Of a stretch of DNA of 64,000 nucleotides, positions 25,890-34,256 are shown in pieces. A program made the translations under genes and the position numbers. The notes under the pieces are model-generated. The model was not told where the DNA came from and did no database searches. It saw only the letters and a program-made list of their open reading frames with translations. Origin of the DNA: Bifidobacterium simiarum (lineage in GTDB: Bacteria > Actinomycetota > Actinomycetes > Actinomycetales > Bifidobacteriaceae); assembly GCF_002802905.1 (NCBI RefSeq), contig NZ_PEBK01000001.1:434001-498000 (forward strand), written 5' to 3'. Position 1 is the stretch's first letter; every line of letters begins with the position of its first letter.

Positions 25890-27107
25890 ATGAACCAGTC
25901 GCCGAAGCCGCAGCAGACGCCGAGGACGTCGCCGAAGATGTCGATCCGGGCCGAACAATCGGAGCCGTTCCGTGCCATGGCGTTCGGCGCCCGCGCGGAC
26001 GAGCTGATCGCCCAAGGGCATGACGTGATCAAGCTCGGACTGGGCGAACCCGATTTCGGCGCCCCCGCGGCCGTGAGACGGGCCATGGCCTCGCTTATGG
26101 ACGGCCGACCCCTGCCCTACACGGCCACGTTCGGCCTGCCGAAGCTGCGCGAGGCCATCAGCGGGTTCTACCATGACCGGCACGGCGTCGACGTGGATCC
26201 GAACCGGATCTGCATCACCTGCGGCGGCTCCGAAGGACTGCTGCTGGCTGCCGCGCTCACCGTGAACCCGGGGGACCGGGTCATCGTGGCCGACCCGTCG
26301 TACCCGTGCAACCGCGAACTGGTGAAGACCTTCGGCGGCACCGTGGTGAACGTCCCCACCAGCGCCGAGACGCGATACCACCTCGATCTTGCCGGCGTGG
26401 AGCACGTCTGGGACGACGACACCGCGGCCGTGATGATCACCTCGCCGTCCAACCCCACCGGCACCTGCATCCCCTTCGACACGCTGCATGCGATCTGCGA
26501 CTACGCCCGGTCGCACGGCGGCTGGCGCATCGTGGACGAGACCTACCTCGATCTGGCCGATGCGGACGAGCACGGCGACCGTGTGCGTTCGGTGCTCTCC
26601 TGCGACCCGGATGCGATCACCGTGAACAGCTTCTCGAAGTACTTCGGCATGACGGGCTGGCGGCTGGGGTGGATGGTGCTGCCCGAGGAGCTGCTGGCCG
26701 CCGCGGACAATCTGGCCATGAACTATCTGCTGTGCGCGCCCACGCCCGTGCAGCTCGCCGCGATGGCATGCTTCACCGAGGAATCCTATGCGGAATGCGA
26801 CTCCCGACGCGAGGAGTTCCTCGCCCGCCGCAAGGTGGTGGTCGAAGGGCTCGAAGCCATCGGCCTGCCGCTGGAGGTGCGCCCGAGCGGCGCGTTCTAC
26901 GCGTACTTCGACATCAGCTCCACCGGTCTGGACTCCTGGACGTTCTGCGAGCGGCTGCTCGAGGAGCGCGATGTGGCATTGACCCCCGGACGGGACTTCG
27001 CCGTGGCCACCGCCGACACCCATGTGCGGCTCTCCTATGCGGCCTCGCGGGAGGCGCTGCGCGAGGGATTGCGGAGGATGGGCGAATTCGTCGCACAGCT
27101 GCGGTAG
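25890..27107 (+). CDS. Class I/II PLP-dependent aminotransferase (AspC-like)
   Basis: Amino acid aminotransferase of 405 residues from ATG 25890 (AAGGA upstream). It has fold-type I landmarks: LGLGEPDFGAP (substrate loop), CGGSEGL, SPSNPTGT, IVDETYLDL and the PLP lysine in NSFSKYFGMTGWRLGW (about K250). Closest in style to aspartate/aromatic transaminases. The adjacent 2-hydroxyacid dehydrogenase could act on the 2-oxo acid product, which is inference from position only. The stop codon is within an 11-bp tandem duplication. Confidence 0.85.
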   Translation: MNQSPKPQQTPRTSPKMSIRAEQSEPFRAMAFGARADELIAQGHDVIKLGLGEPDFGAPAAVRRAMASLMDGRPLPYTATFGLPKLREAISGFYHDRHGVDVDPNRICITCGGSEGLLLAAALTVNPGDRVIVADPSYPCNRELVKTFGGTVVNVPTSAETRYHLDLAGVEHVWDDDTAAVMITSPSNPTGTCIPFDTLHAICDYARSHGGWRIVDETYLDLADADEHGDRVRSVLSCDPDAITVNSFSKYFGMTGWRLGWMVLPEELLAAADNLAMNYLLCAPTPVQLAAMACFTEESYAECDSRREEFLARRKVVVEGLEAIGLPLEVRPSGAFYAYFDISSTGLDSWTFCERLLEERDVALTPGRDFAVATADTHVRLSYAASREALREGLRRMGEFVAQLR

Positions 27108-27122
27108 CCGCGCGGTAGCCAC
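27101..27122. repeat. 11-bp tandem duplication across the aminotransferase stop codon
   Basis: GCGGTAGCCGC then GCGGTAGCCAC. The TAG stop is present in both copies. More GTGCGAT/GTGATAACC-type repeats follow up to about 27162. Confidence 0.8.
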
Positions 27123-27361
27123 GTGATGATCGTGCGATCGTGATAACCGTGCGATAACCGTCCCCGCATTGGTTGCAGATCCACAACAGTTGCCGGTTTG
27201 CGGCGACTGATGGACCTGCGGGGGAGTATCGTCGGCATTGCCAACGATGTCATCCGGTTCGGCGACGATTGATGACGTCAGCCAAGCGTCAGCCAAGGAC
27301 GATGTATGGTCCATCCGGCGCCGAACGTTACGAAGCAGTACCCACTGAAAGGAGTGGTCAT

Positions 27362-28345
27362 ATGACCGAGACGCAGCTGAGCGAAAAGCTGATCGTCAAC
27401 TGCCTGCCTCTCACCGAGTCGGAGCGCGAGGAGTTCCTCCGGGCCTCCGGCGATGTCCGCCAGGTGTTCCTCGCCGATCCTGCGCTGCGCGGCACCATGC
27501 TGTGGCAGGCCGACGTGCCCAGGGACATGCGCGGCCACGTCACCGCGGTGATCGGCAACATCGAGCCCGACACCCTGCCCGACTTCGTGAACCTCGAATG
27601 GCTGCAGACGTGGAGCGCCGGCGTCGACCGGTACCTCAAGGCCGGCACGTTCCCGCCGGACGCCACGATCACCAGCGCCTCCGGAGCTTACGGACAGACC
27701 GTGGCCGAGCACATGTTCGCCATGCTGTGGGCGCTGATGAAGAACCTTCCGGGCTACCTCGACCAGCAGCGCCGGCACGAGTGGAAGGACCTCGGCCGCG
27801 CGGCCACGCTGGACGGCGCCAACGTGGTGATCCTCGGCACCGGCGACCTCGGCTCCCACTTCGCCCATCTGGTCAAGTCCTGCGGGGCCCACACGCTCGG
27901 CGTGCGGCGCAACCCCAACAAGCCGGCCGACGGCATCGATTCGATGTACGGCTTCGACGCGCTCGACGTGCTGTTCACCAAGGCGGACGTGGTGGCGTGC
28001 TTCCTGCCGTCGTCGCCCGAGACCCGTCACCTCGTCAACCGCAACCGACTGGAGCTGCTGCGCGACGGGGCGATCCTGCTCAACGGCGGCCGCGGTGACA
28101 TCATCGACGAACAGGCGCTGATGACGCAGATCGGCCGTCTGCGCGGCGTCGGCCTTGACGTCACCGAACAGGAGCCGCTGCCGGACGACAGCCCGCTGTG
28201 GGACGTCCCGAACTGCCTGATCACCCCGCATGTGGCCGGCGGCTACCATCTGGAGGCCACCGAACGCCGGATCCTCGACATCGCCCGCGAGAACGTGCGT
28301 CGATACGCCGCCGGCGAGCCGCTGAACAACATCATTCGGCACTGA
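27362..28345 (+). CDS. D-isomer-specific 2-hydroxyacid dehydrogenase
   Basis: NAD-dependent reductase of 2-oxo acids, 327 residues. The cofactor motif reads GTGDLGSHFA (159-168), a slightly relaxed GxGxxG. Catalytic Arg, Glu and His come from LNGGRGDIIDE, DVTEQEPLPDDSPLW and ITPHVAGG. The start ATG 27362 has GAAAGGAGTGG upstream; longer in-frame starts lack one. The substrate is unknown. It could pair with the upstream aminotransferase. It ends in a 10-bp tandem repeat and a strong terminator. Confidence 0.85.
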   Translation: MTETQLSEKLIVNCLPLTESEREEFLRASGDVRQVFLADPALRGTMLWQADVPRDMRGHVTAVIGNIEPDTLPDFVNLEWLQTWSAGVDRYLKAGTFPPDATITSASGAYGQTVAEHMFAMLWALMKNLPGYLDQQRRHEWKDLGRAATLDGANVVILGTGDLGSHFAHLVKSCGAHTLGVRRNPNKPADGIDSMYGFDALDVLFTKADVVACFLPSSPETRHLVNRNRLELLRDGAILLNGGRGDIIDEQALMTQIGRLRGVGLDVTEQEPLPDDSPLWDVPNCLITPHVAGGYHLEATERRILDIARENVRRYAAGEPLNNIIRH

Positions 28346-28366
28346 GCGGAACCGACCGGCACCGAT
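28337..28366. repeat. Three 10-bp tandem units across the dehydrogenase stop codon
   Basis: CGGCACTGAG, CGGAACCGAC, CGGCACCGAT. The TGA stop (28343-28345) lies in the first. Confidence 0.65.
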
Positions 28367-28400
28367 CGATCTGGAGACTCGAGGGAACCCGGGAAAATAT

Positions 28401-28444
28401 GGAAAGGCCCCCGTCGGCTGATGAAGCCGGACGGGGGCCTTTCC
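28401..28444. terminator. Bidirectional terminator between the dehydrogenase and metI
   Basis: GGAAAGGCCCCCGTC-GGCT pairs with AGCC-G-GACGGGGGCCTTTCC (one bulged base) around GATGA. It lies between convergent genes. Confidence 0.85.
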
Positions 28445-28461
28445 CATGGCCATGAGGTCGG

Positions 28462-29141
28462 TCACCGCGAATGATGGTCGATCCTGCGGGCCACCACGTT
28501 GCCGATGCTCTGGAAGATCTGCACGAGAATCACGCACAGCACCACGGAAACGACCATCACGTCGTACTGGTAGCGCTGGTAGCCGTAGCGGATCGCGATG
28601 TCGCCCAAGCCGCCGGCGCCCACCGTGCCGGCCATCGCCGAATAGCCGAACAGGTTGATGAACGTGATTGCCGCGCCGCGGATCAGCGACGGCAGGCTTT
28701 CGAACAGCAGCACCTTGGTGACGATCTGCCACAGGCCGGCGCCGAAGCTCTGCGATGCCTCGATGAGTCCGCCGTCGACCTCCGCCAGACTCTGCTCGAC
28801 CATGCGGGCCACGAACGGCGCCGCGGAGACGACCAGCGGCACGATGGCGCCCTGCACGCCCAGCGACGTGCCGGTGATGAGTCGGGTGAGCGGGATCAGC
28901 GCGACCAGCAGGATGATGAACGGGATCGAACGGCCGATGTTGACGATCCACCCCAGCACGGTGTGCAGCACCCGGTGGGGCCACAGGGCCTGAGGCGCGC
29001 TGATGGTGAGCAGCACGCCGACCGGCACGCCGATCACGTAGGCGATCAGCGTGGAGACCGTGGTCATGACCAAGGTGTCCCACGTACCCTGAACAAGCAG
29101 TTCGCCGTAGTCGGCGATGAACTCCTGAATCACCGGTGACA

Positions 29142-29142
<1 letters not shown>
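28462..29142 (-). CDS. metI: Methionine ABC transporter permease MetI
   Basis: Membrane subunit of the MetNIQ importer, 226 residues with about five hydrophobic segments. The family sequences TWDTLVMTTVSTLIAYVIGVPVGV near the start and FGAGLWQIVTKVLLFESLPSLIRG (EAA loop contacting MetN) are present. AGGAGGTG precedes ATG 29142, whose first base is the last of the metN stop (TGATG), so metN and metI are translationally coupled. Confidence 0.92.
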
Positions 29143-29966
<824 letters not shown>

Positions 29967-30093
29967 GGCAGTCCGTTTGATGAAAATCGATGAACACTGG
30001 ATTGGTGGCCATGCGGAAACGATGGCCGTACAACGGATACGGCGTCGCACCCGTCCGTGTGACACGGGCGAAACGCGACGCCGCCGAAACAAG

Positions 30094-30123
30094 CGTACCC
30101 GATCGCGAATCGGATCGGGTACG
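30094..30123 (-). terminator. Hairpin between metQ and metN
   Basis: CGTACCCGATC and GATCGGGTACG are perfect 11-bp arms with an 8-nt loop. On the minus strand it follows the metQ stop and is trailed by CTTGTTT. It may reduce read-through so that the binding protein is made in excess over MetNI. Confidence 0.65.
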
Positions 30124-30149
30124 TCATGAGGAACGCGGGATGTCGCGGA

Positions 30150-30998
30150 TCAGAAGACCGGCACCACGGCGCCCTTGTAGGTCTTGTTGATGTAGTCACG
30201 CACCTCGCTGGAGTTCAGGGCCTTCTTGAGCTCCTTGGTCTTGGCGGTGTTCTCGTTGCCCTGCTTGACGACCAGGATGTTCGCGTAGGTCTTCGCGGCC
30301 AGACCGTCGGCCTTCTCGATGGCCAGCGCGTCCTTCGACGGGTCGAACTTGGCCTGAATGGCGTAGTTGCCGTTCAGCGCGGCGATGTCGACATCCTGCA
30401 GCACGGTGGGCACCACGGCGGCCTCAAGCTCCTTGAACTTGAGGTTCTTGGGGTTGCTGGTGATGTCCTTCGGCGTGGAGGCGATGTCCGTCGGATCCTT
30501 GAGCTTGATCAGTCCGGCGTCCTGAAGCAGCAGCAGGGCGCGGGCCTCGTTGGTGGCGTCGTTCGGCACGGCCACGGTGGCGCCGTTCGGCAGGTCCTTG
30601 AGCGTCTTCGTCTTGCCCGGGTACAGGCCGAACGGCTCGAAGTGCACGGCCTCGACGGAGACCAGATGCGTGCCCTTCTCCTTGTTGAAGTCGTCCAGAT
30701 ACGGCTTGTGCTGGAAGTAGTTGGCGTCGACGTCGCCCTCCTCGGTGGCGGTGTTCGGCTGCACGTAGTCGGTGAACTCCTTCACCTCGAGCTTGTAGCC
30801 GTCCTTCTCCACCAGCGGCTTGACCGCGTTGTTGAGGATCTCGGCGTGCGGGGTCGGGCTCGCCGCGATCGTGATGGTCTTGTCGCCCTCCGAGGAGCTG
30901 GACGACGAGCCGGACGCGCTGCCGCATCCGCTGAGTGCCAGTGCCGCGACCGTGGTGATGGCCAGAGCCGCGCTGACGATGAACTTCCTGTTGCGCAT
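30150..30998 (-). CDS. metQ: Methionine-binding lipoprotein MetQ (NlpA family)
   Basis: Substrate-binding protein of the methionine importer; 282 residues. Signal peptide with lipobox LSGC (C25) and a Ser-rich spacer. Then the NlpA fold: TPHAEILNNAVKPLVEKDGYKLEVKEFTDYVQPNTATEEGDVDANYFQHKPYLDDF, followed by GATVAVPNDATNEARALLLLQDAGLIKL. The start MRNRKF is at 30998 with GAGAGGGGA upstream. It is first in the minus-strand order metQ-metN-metI. Confidence 0.92.
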   Translation of the reverse strand: MRNRKFIVSAALAITTVAALALSGCGSASGSSSSSSEGDKTITIAASPTPHAEILNNAVKPLVEKDGYKLEVKEFTDYVQPNTATEEGDVDANYFQHKPYLDDFNKEKGTHLVSVEAVHFEPFGLYPGKTKTLKDLPNGATVAVPNDATNEARALLLLQDAGLIKLKDPTDIASTPKDITSNPKNLKFKELEAAVVPTVLQDVDIAALNGNYAIQAKFDPSKDALAIEKADGLAAKTYANILVVKQGNENTAKTKELKKALNSSEVRDYINKTYKGAVVPVF

Positions 30999-31108
30999 GA
31001 TGGTTCCCCTCTCGTGAATGTCCTGAATGTCCGCATGGGATTCGACCGGGGCGTACGGATCGGCCCCGGCATTCGGATCAACGCGCCCCACTATATGTGC
31101 TTCTCCCA

Positions 31109-31128
31109 CGGGACACGGCCTTGTCCCG
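31109..31128 (-). promoter_or_regulatory. Inverted repeat in the metQ leader region
   Basis: CGGGACA-CGGCCT-TGTCCCG has perfect 7-bp arms. It lies about 110 bp before the metQ start, just downstream (minus strand) of TATAAATTATT, which could hold the -10. Operator or leader hairpin; no known methionine riboswitch pattern was recognised. Confidence 0.4.
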
Positions 31129-31173
31129 ATCGGAATAATTTATAGGACGCGTGAATCAGGCGGAGGAGCGATA

Positions 31174-31215
31174 CGAAAACAGGGCCCGTCCCCCGTTGGG
31201 TGGGAGACGGACCCT
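31174..31215 (-). terminator. Terminator of the cyclophilin gene
   Basis: 14-bp arms with two G-U pairs (31181-31194 and 31202-31215) and a 7-nt loop, followed on the minus strand by GTTTTCG. Confidence 0.85.
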
Positions 31216-31277
31216 GCGTGCGGCTGCGATTGGTTCGGGACGTATCCCGGACCTTGGCCGAAGTCTGCCTGCGAGGC

Positions 31278-31814
31278 CTACTGGATGTCGATGGTCTCGA
31301 TGATCACCGGGTCGAGCGGACGGTCGCCGGCGTCGGTGGGCACCGCGTCCAGCTTGTCCACCACGGCCTTGGACTCGTCGTCGGCGACCTCGCCGAAGAT
31401 GGTGTGGTGGCCGTCCAGCCACGGCGTCGGCACCGTGGTGATGAAGAACTGGGAGCCGTTGGTGCCGTGGATCTGGCCGTCACGGCCGCGACGCAGACCG
31501 GCGTTGGCCATGGCCAGCAGGTAGGGACGATCGAACTTCAGCGAAGGATCGATCTCGTCGTCGAACATGTATCCGGGGCCGCCGGTGCCGGTGCCGAGCG
31601 GGCAGCCGCCCTGGATCATGAAGTCCTTGATGATGCGGTGGAAGGTCAGGCCGTTGTAGAACTTCTCGGTGCGGGTCTCGCCGGTGAGCTCGTCGTACCA
31701 TTCCTTCGCGCCGGTGGCGAGGCCGACGAAGTTCTTCACGGTCTCGGGGGCCTGCTCGTCGAACAGGTTGATGCGGATGTCGCCTTCTGAGGTATGCATG
31801 ATTGCTGTAGTCAT
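31278..31814 (-). CDS. Cyclophilin-type peptidyl-prolyl cis-trans isomerase
   Basis: Cytoplasmic PPIase of 178 residues with no signal peptide. Family landmarks: FNDEQAP-like FDEQAPETVKNFVGLA, FYNGLTFHRIIKDFMIQGGCP (catalytic Arg in FHRII), LLAMANAGL, GSQFFITTVPTPWLDGHHTIFGEV. It starts MTTAIMHTSEGDI at 31814. It is a single gene with its own terminator, divergent from nadE across about 100 bp. Confidence 0.93.
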   Translation of the reverse strand: MTTAIMHTSEGDIRINLFDEQAPETVKNFVGLATGAKEWYDELTGETRTEKFYNGLTFHRIIKDFMIQGGCPLGTGTGGPGYMFDDEIDPSLKFDRPYLLAMANAGLRRGRDGQIHGTNGSQFFITTVPTPWLDGHHTIFGEVADDESKAVVDKLDAVPTDAGDRPLDPVIIETIDIQ

Positions 31815-31914
31815 GCATAAAGTCTCGCATGCCTACCCGACCGTGGGGCGGATCGTACCGAGTTCGTCTCCGCAGACTAGGATGAACACGGAAACAATCG
31901 GTAGAGGAGTGTGT

Positions 31915-33624
31915 ATGACCGACGAACGAAGCAACGGGCGGATCAGGTTCGGACTGGCCCAGATCGACACCTGCGTGGGCGATCTGGACGGCAACGCCGA
32001 CAAGGTGCTGCGGTACGCCCGCAAGGCGGCGGGCGAACACGCCGACGTGGTGGTGTTCCCCGAGATGACGCTGACGGGATACCCGATCGAGGATCTGGCA
32101 TTCCGCGCCACGTTCCGCAAGGCCGCGTGGGACAAGGCCGACGAACTCGCCGCGAAGCTGGACGAGGAGGGGCTGGGCGACCTGTACGTGGTCGTGGGCA
32201 CCGTGGGCACCGACCGCGAGGCCGCGTTGCCGCAGAACCGTCTCGTCGTGCTGCACCGCGGCGTGGTGTGGGCCGGATACGACAAGCACTTCCTGCCCAA
32301 CTACGGCGTCTTCGACGAATTCCGCATCTTCAGCCCCGGCTCGGACACGCTCGTCTTCGAGGTCAACGGCCGGCGCATCGGCGTCGCCATCTGCGAGGAC
32401 ATCTGGCAGGACGGCGGTCCCGTGGCCGCACTGGCCGACGAGGGCATCGATGTGCTGCTCACCATCAACGGCTCCCCGTACGAGGAGGGCAAGGGCCATG
32501 TGCGCGTGGATCTGGGGCACCGACGGGCCCATGAGGTCGACGCCCCGCTGATCTACCTCAATCAGGTGGGCGGTCAGGACGACCTCGTCTTCGACGGCGG
32601 CAGCTTCGTCGTGGACCGCGACGGCACGATCCTGGAGCGCTCGCCGCAGTTCGTGGAGGACCTGAGCTTCTGGACGCTTCCCGAGCCGGGCCACGACGGT
32701 CTCGTCTCCACGATCGCCGAGGTGCTCGACCCCGATCAGGAGGTGTACTCCGCCTGCGTGCTGGGCCTGCGCGACTACATGGTCAAGAACGGGTTCGGGG
32801 GAGTGGTGCTCGGCCTGTCCGGCGGCATCGACTCGGCGCTCGTGGCCGCGATGGCGGCCGACGCCTGCGGCGGCGAGAACGTGTGGGGCATCTCCATGCC
32901 GAGCATGTACTCCTCCGACGGCTCCAAGGACGATGCCGCCGATCTGGCGAGGAACCTCGGCGCCCATTACGAGATCCAGCCCATCGAGCCGCTGTTCAAG
33001 GCGTACCAGAAGCAGCTGGAGCTCACCGGCGTGGCCGAGGAGAACCTTCAGGCCCGCATCCGCGGCGTCATCGTTATGGCCTATTCGAACTCCCACGGCC
33101 TGCTCGCCTTGGCCACCGGCAACAAAAGCGAGCTCGCCTGCGGCTACTCCACGATCTACGGCGACGCCGTCGGCGGCTACGCCCCCATCAAGGATCTGCT
33201 CAAGACCCGCGTGTGGCAGCTCGCCCGATGGCGCAACCGGGCGGCGAAGGAGGGCATCGGCATCGGCGGCGTCCACGTGGCCGGCATCGATCCCGACTAC
33301 CGTGGTGTCCCGGCGGAGGAGATCATCCCCGTCAGCTCGATCGTCAAGCCGCCGAGCGCCGAACTGCGTCCCGGCCAGAAGGACTCCGACTCGCTGCCGG
33401 AATACGATCTGCTCGACAAGGTGCTCGCCGAATACATCGAGCACGCGCACGGCAGGGCCGATCTGCTCGCCGACGGCTTCGACGAACGGACCGTGGACAC
33501 GGTGATGCGTCTGGTGGACCGTGCCGAGTGGAAGCGCCGCCAGTACCCGCTGGGCCCGAAGGTCACGTCGCTGGCCTTCGGACGCGACCGTCGCCTGCCC
33601 ATCACCAGCCGGTTCCGGGAGTAG
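31915..33624 (+). CDS. nadE: Glutamine-dependent NAD+ synthetase
   Basis: Last step of NAD+ synthesis, amidating deamido-NAD with glutamine nitrogen; 569 residues. The N-terminal nitrilase-like amidase domain has catalytic E50 (FPEMTLTGYP), K124 (YDKHFLPNYG) and C160 (VAICEDIW). The C-terminal synthetase has the PP-loop LSGGIDS (301-307). ATG 31915 with GAGGAGTG upstream gives the normal two-domain length. Confidence 0.93.
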   Translation: MTDERSNGRIRFGLAQIDTCVGDLDGNADKVLRYARKAAGEHADVVVFPEMTLTGYPIEDLAFRATFRKAAWDKADELAAKLDEEGLGDLYVVVGTVGTDREAALPQNRLVVLHRGVVWAGYDKHFLPNYGVFDEFRIFSPGSDTLVFEVNGRRIGVAICEDIWQDGGPVAALADEGIDVLLTINGSPYEEGKGHVRVDLGHRRAHEVDAPLIYLNQVGGQDDLVFDGGSFVVDRDGTILERSPQFVEDLSFWTLPEPGHDGLVSTIAEVLDPDQEVYSACVLGLRDYMVKNGFGGVVLGLSGGIDSALVAAMAADACGGENVWGISMPSMYSSDGSKDDAADLARNLGAHYEIQPIEPLFKAYQKQLELTGVAEENLQARIRGVIVMAYSNSHGLLALATGNKSELACGYSTIYGDAVGGYAPIKDLLKTRVWQLARWRNRAAKEGIGIGGVHVAGIDPDYRGVPAEEIIPVSSIVKPPSAELRPGQKDSDSLPEYDLLDKVLAEYIEHAHGRADLLADGFDERTVDTVMRLVDRAEWKRRQYPLGPKVTSLAFGRDRRLPITSRFRE

Positions 33625-33752
33625 CGGCGGCGGAGCCGGACGCGGCATAGTCGGGTACGGCGGCCGACCGCATGGGCGATCGCAAGGACTTTCCGATCAG
33701 ACGGACCGGGATCACACGGACCAATTCCCATTACACGGACCAAGGAGCGAAC

Positions 33753-33929
33753 ATGAACGAAAAGAAGTGGTACTTCAACACCCGCACCGAAAAGGCCGAA
33801 CTCGGCCCCCAGTCGCCGATCAGCGAACGCATGGGACCGTACGACACCGAGGAGGATGCGCTCAACGCATGGAAGATCGCCGAGGAGCGTAACCGCAAGT
33901 GGGAGGAGCAGGATCGCGGCTGGCGCTGA
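33753..33929 (+). CDS. Small conserved actinobacterial protein (SPOR-like), 58 residues
   Basis: WYFNTRTEKAELGPQSPISERMGPYDTEEDALNAWKIAEERNRKWEEQDRGW matches a widespread short actinobacterial protein of unknown function whose fold looks like a minimal SPOR-type motif (GPY..EEDALNAW). AAGGAG lies 7 bp before ATG 33753. It has no signal peptide. It stands alone between nadE and pflB with its own hairpin behind it. Confidence 0.7.
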   Translation: MNEKKWYFNTRTEKAELGPQSPISERMGPYDTEEDALNAWKIAEERNRKWEEQDRGWR

Positions 33930-33945
33930 CCGCCCGAGAACGCCG

Positions 33946-33991
33946 AGGAAGCCCTTCGATGACCCCGAACGGGGTGGTCGAAGGGCTTCCT
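33946..33991 (+). terminator. Terminator after the small SPOR-like gene
   Basis: 14-bp arms (AGGAAGCCCTTCGA and complement, 33946-33959 and 33978-33991) enclose a second hairpin ACCCC-GAAC-GGGGT. The T-run is poor. Confidence 0.75.
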
Positions 33992-34079
33992 TCGTATCGG
34001 CCCGTACCGGTCGACACGCCGGTCGCGGACGTGACCGGGCGAGGTGTGCGGTACGTCCGCCGAGGTCCCGGACCGGCTT

Positions 34080-34159
34080 TGTGATCCAGCTCACGCAGCC
34101 AATGTGAACTGGGTCATAAAAGCCGTTGAGAGCGCGCTCAAAATGTGAGGAACGTCACG
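34080..34159 (+). promoter_or_regulatory. Three CRP/FNR-like dyads upstream of pflB
   Basis: TGTGATCCAGCTCACG (34080-34095), TGTGAACTGGGTCATA (34103-34118) and TGTGAGGAACGTCACG (34144-34159) all fit TGTGA-N6-TCA. Between them TTGAG-AGCGCG-CTCAA (34126-34141) is another dyad of the same size. Centres are 23, 23 and 18 bp apart. A TAATAT at 34192 may be the -10. The region 33992-34256 otherwise holds no gene. Confidence 0.6.
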
Positions 34160-34256
34160 CGAAAACCGGCGTGAAACCGCCATTCCCTCGGTAATATTGT
34201 TGGTGACAGCGGAGCGAAGACGCAACCGCTGCGGTCCTCTAACAAGGAGATTGAAT

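Noticed and set aside
27108-27361. Attachment site or mobile-element remnant in the repeat-rich gap after the aminotransferase gene
   Set aside because: Repeats are short local tandem copies; no integrase, tRNA or long direct repeat is present.
30999-31277. S-adenosylmethionine-type riboswitch before metQ
   Set aside because: Only a 7-bp inverted repeat is present; no multi-helix junction or known SAM riboswitch core was recognised.
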